Origin: Eubacteriales bacterium
Lineage (GTDB): Bacteria; Bacillota_A; Clostridia; Lachnospirales; Lachnospiraceae
Assembly (NCBI GenBank): GCA_030527765.1
Contig: JAUNAE010000261.1
Coordinates: 1 to 5,418 of the forward strand
Length of the DNA stretch: 5,418 bases
Reading direction: 5' to 3'
The notes below the pieces were generated by a model that was given only the letters and a program-made list of their open reading frames with translations, was not told the origin of the DNA and made no database searches. Made by a program: the position numbers and the translations under genes. Position 1 is the first letter of the stretch. Each line of letters starts with the position of its first letter. Shown piece by piece: positions 5,408 to 5,418 of this stretch.

Positions 5408-5418
5408 ACTCCCACTGA
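5284..5418. repeat. Highly structured inverted-repeat element at the right edge
   Basis: Several stems follow one another. CGGAT (5284-5288) pairs with ATCCG (5296-5300). AGCTGC (5326-5331) pairs with GCAGCT (5335-5340) around TCC. TCAGTGGG (5343-5350) pairs exactly with CCCACTGA (5411-5418) and encloses a two-part hairpin: GTGCT (5351-5355) with AGCAC (5377-5381), and GAGTGCC (5356-5362) with GGCACTC (5366-5372) around AGT. The enclosed 30-base segment 5382-5410 is mostly unpaired. It is richer in GC than the DNA before it. Such compact nested structure suggests a dispersed repeat or a non-coding RNA, for example a non-autonomous IS200/IS605-like element or transposon-associated guide RNA. 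No transposase is visible, and the element may continue beyond the edge. Confidence 0.5.

Noticed and set aside
1..5418. tRNA, rRNA or CRISPR array
   Set aside because: No cloverleaf with a CCA-type end, no rRNA-like segment and no regularly spaced repeats with unique spacers were seen.

Overview
The window looks like a chromosomal accessory region of a Firmicute, most likely a gut Lachnospiraceae (Clostridium cluster XIVa, Blautia/Dorea/Roseburia-like). This rests on moderate GC with AT-rich intergenic DNA, a ROK-type sugar regulator, a domain-permuted GH3 beta-glucosidase of the Ruminococcus/Butyrivibrio type, and a clostridial Amidase_3 protein. The genus is an inference from protein style; no rRNA or other marker is present.

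Layout. Positions 1-60 hold a G-rich stretch with two AGTGGGGG words and a small hairpin. A near-consensus sigma-A promoter (TTGACA-17-TACAAT, 64-92) overlaps a dense series of TTACA/TGTAA half-sites, including a perfect 8-1-8 palindrome at 95-111. A roughly 130-nt leader with a foldable element follows, then the ROK-family regulator (229-1302, +). The 311-nt convergent gap (1303-1613) holds a hairpin that may terminate transcription. On the minus strand, a GH3 beta-glucosidase (5013 to 2590) is followed after one base by an exported N-acetylmuramoyl-L-alanine amidase (2588 to 1614). The two are probably one transcript with coupled translation. Upstream of the GH3 gene, 5014-5241 carries a forward promoter candidate and a strong ribosome binding site. 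These lead into a very short ORF (5242-5274) whose reading frame appears broken at an A7 run. The last ~135 bases form a strongly folded, inverted-repeat-rich element that stops at the window edge.

How the parts may work together. The GH3 enzyme has no signal peptide and keeps the nucleophile and acid/base residues of beta-glucosidases, so it probably hydrolyses imported beta-glucosides in the cytoplasm. The amidase has a signal peptide and all expected zinc and catalytic residues, so it should act on peptidoglycan outside the membrane. The ROK regulator keeps its HTH and its zinc-binding Cys cluster but has lost kinase-type catalytic and sugar-binding residues. Its promoter is likely self-controlled through the half-site array. 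The array is not obviously repeated in front of the GH3 gene, so control of the GH3 operon by this regulator is possible but not shown.

The parts most worth following up are the operator array at 86-142, the coupling of a cytoplasmic glycosidase to an exported amidase, and the right-edge structured repeat with its frameshifted small ORF. I did not find convincing evidence of a wholly new system.
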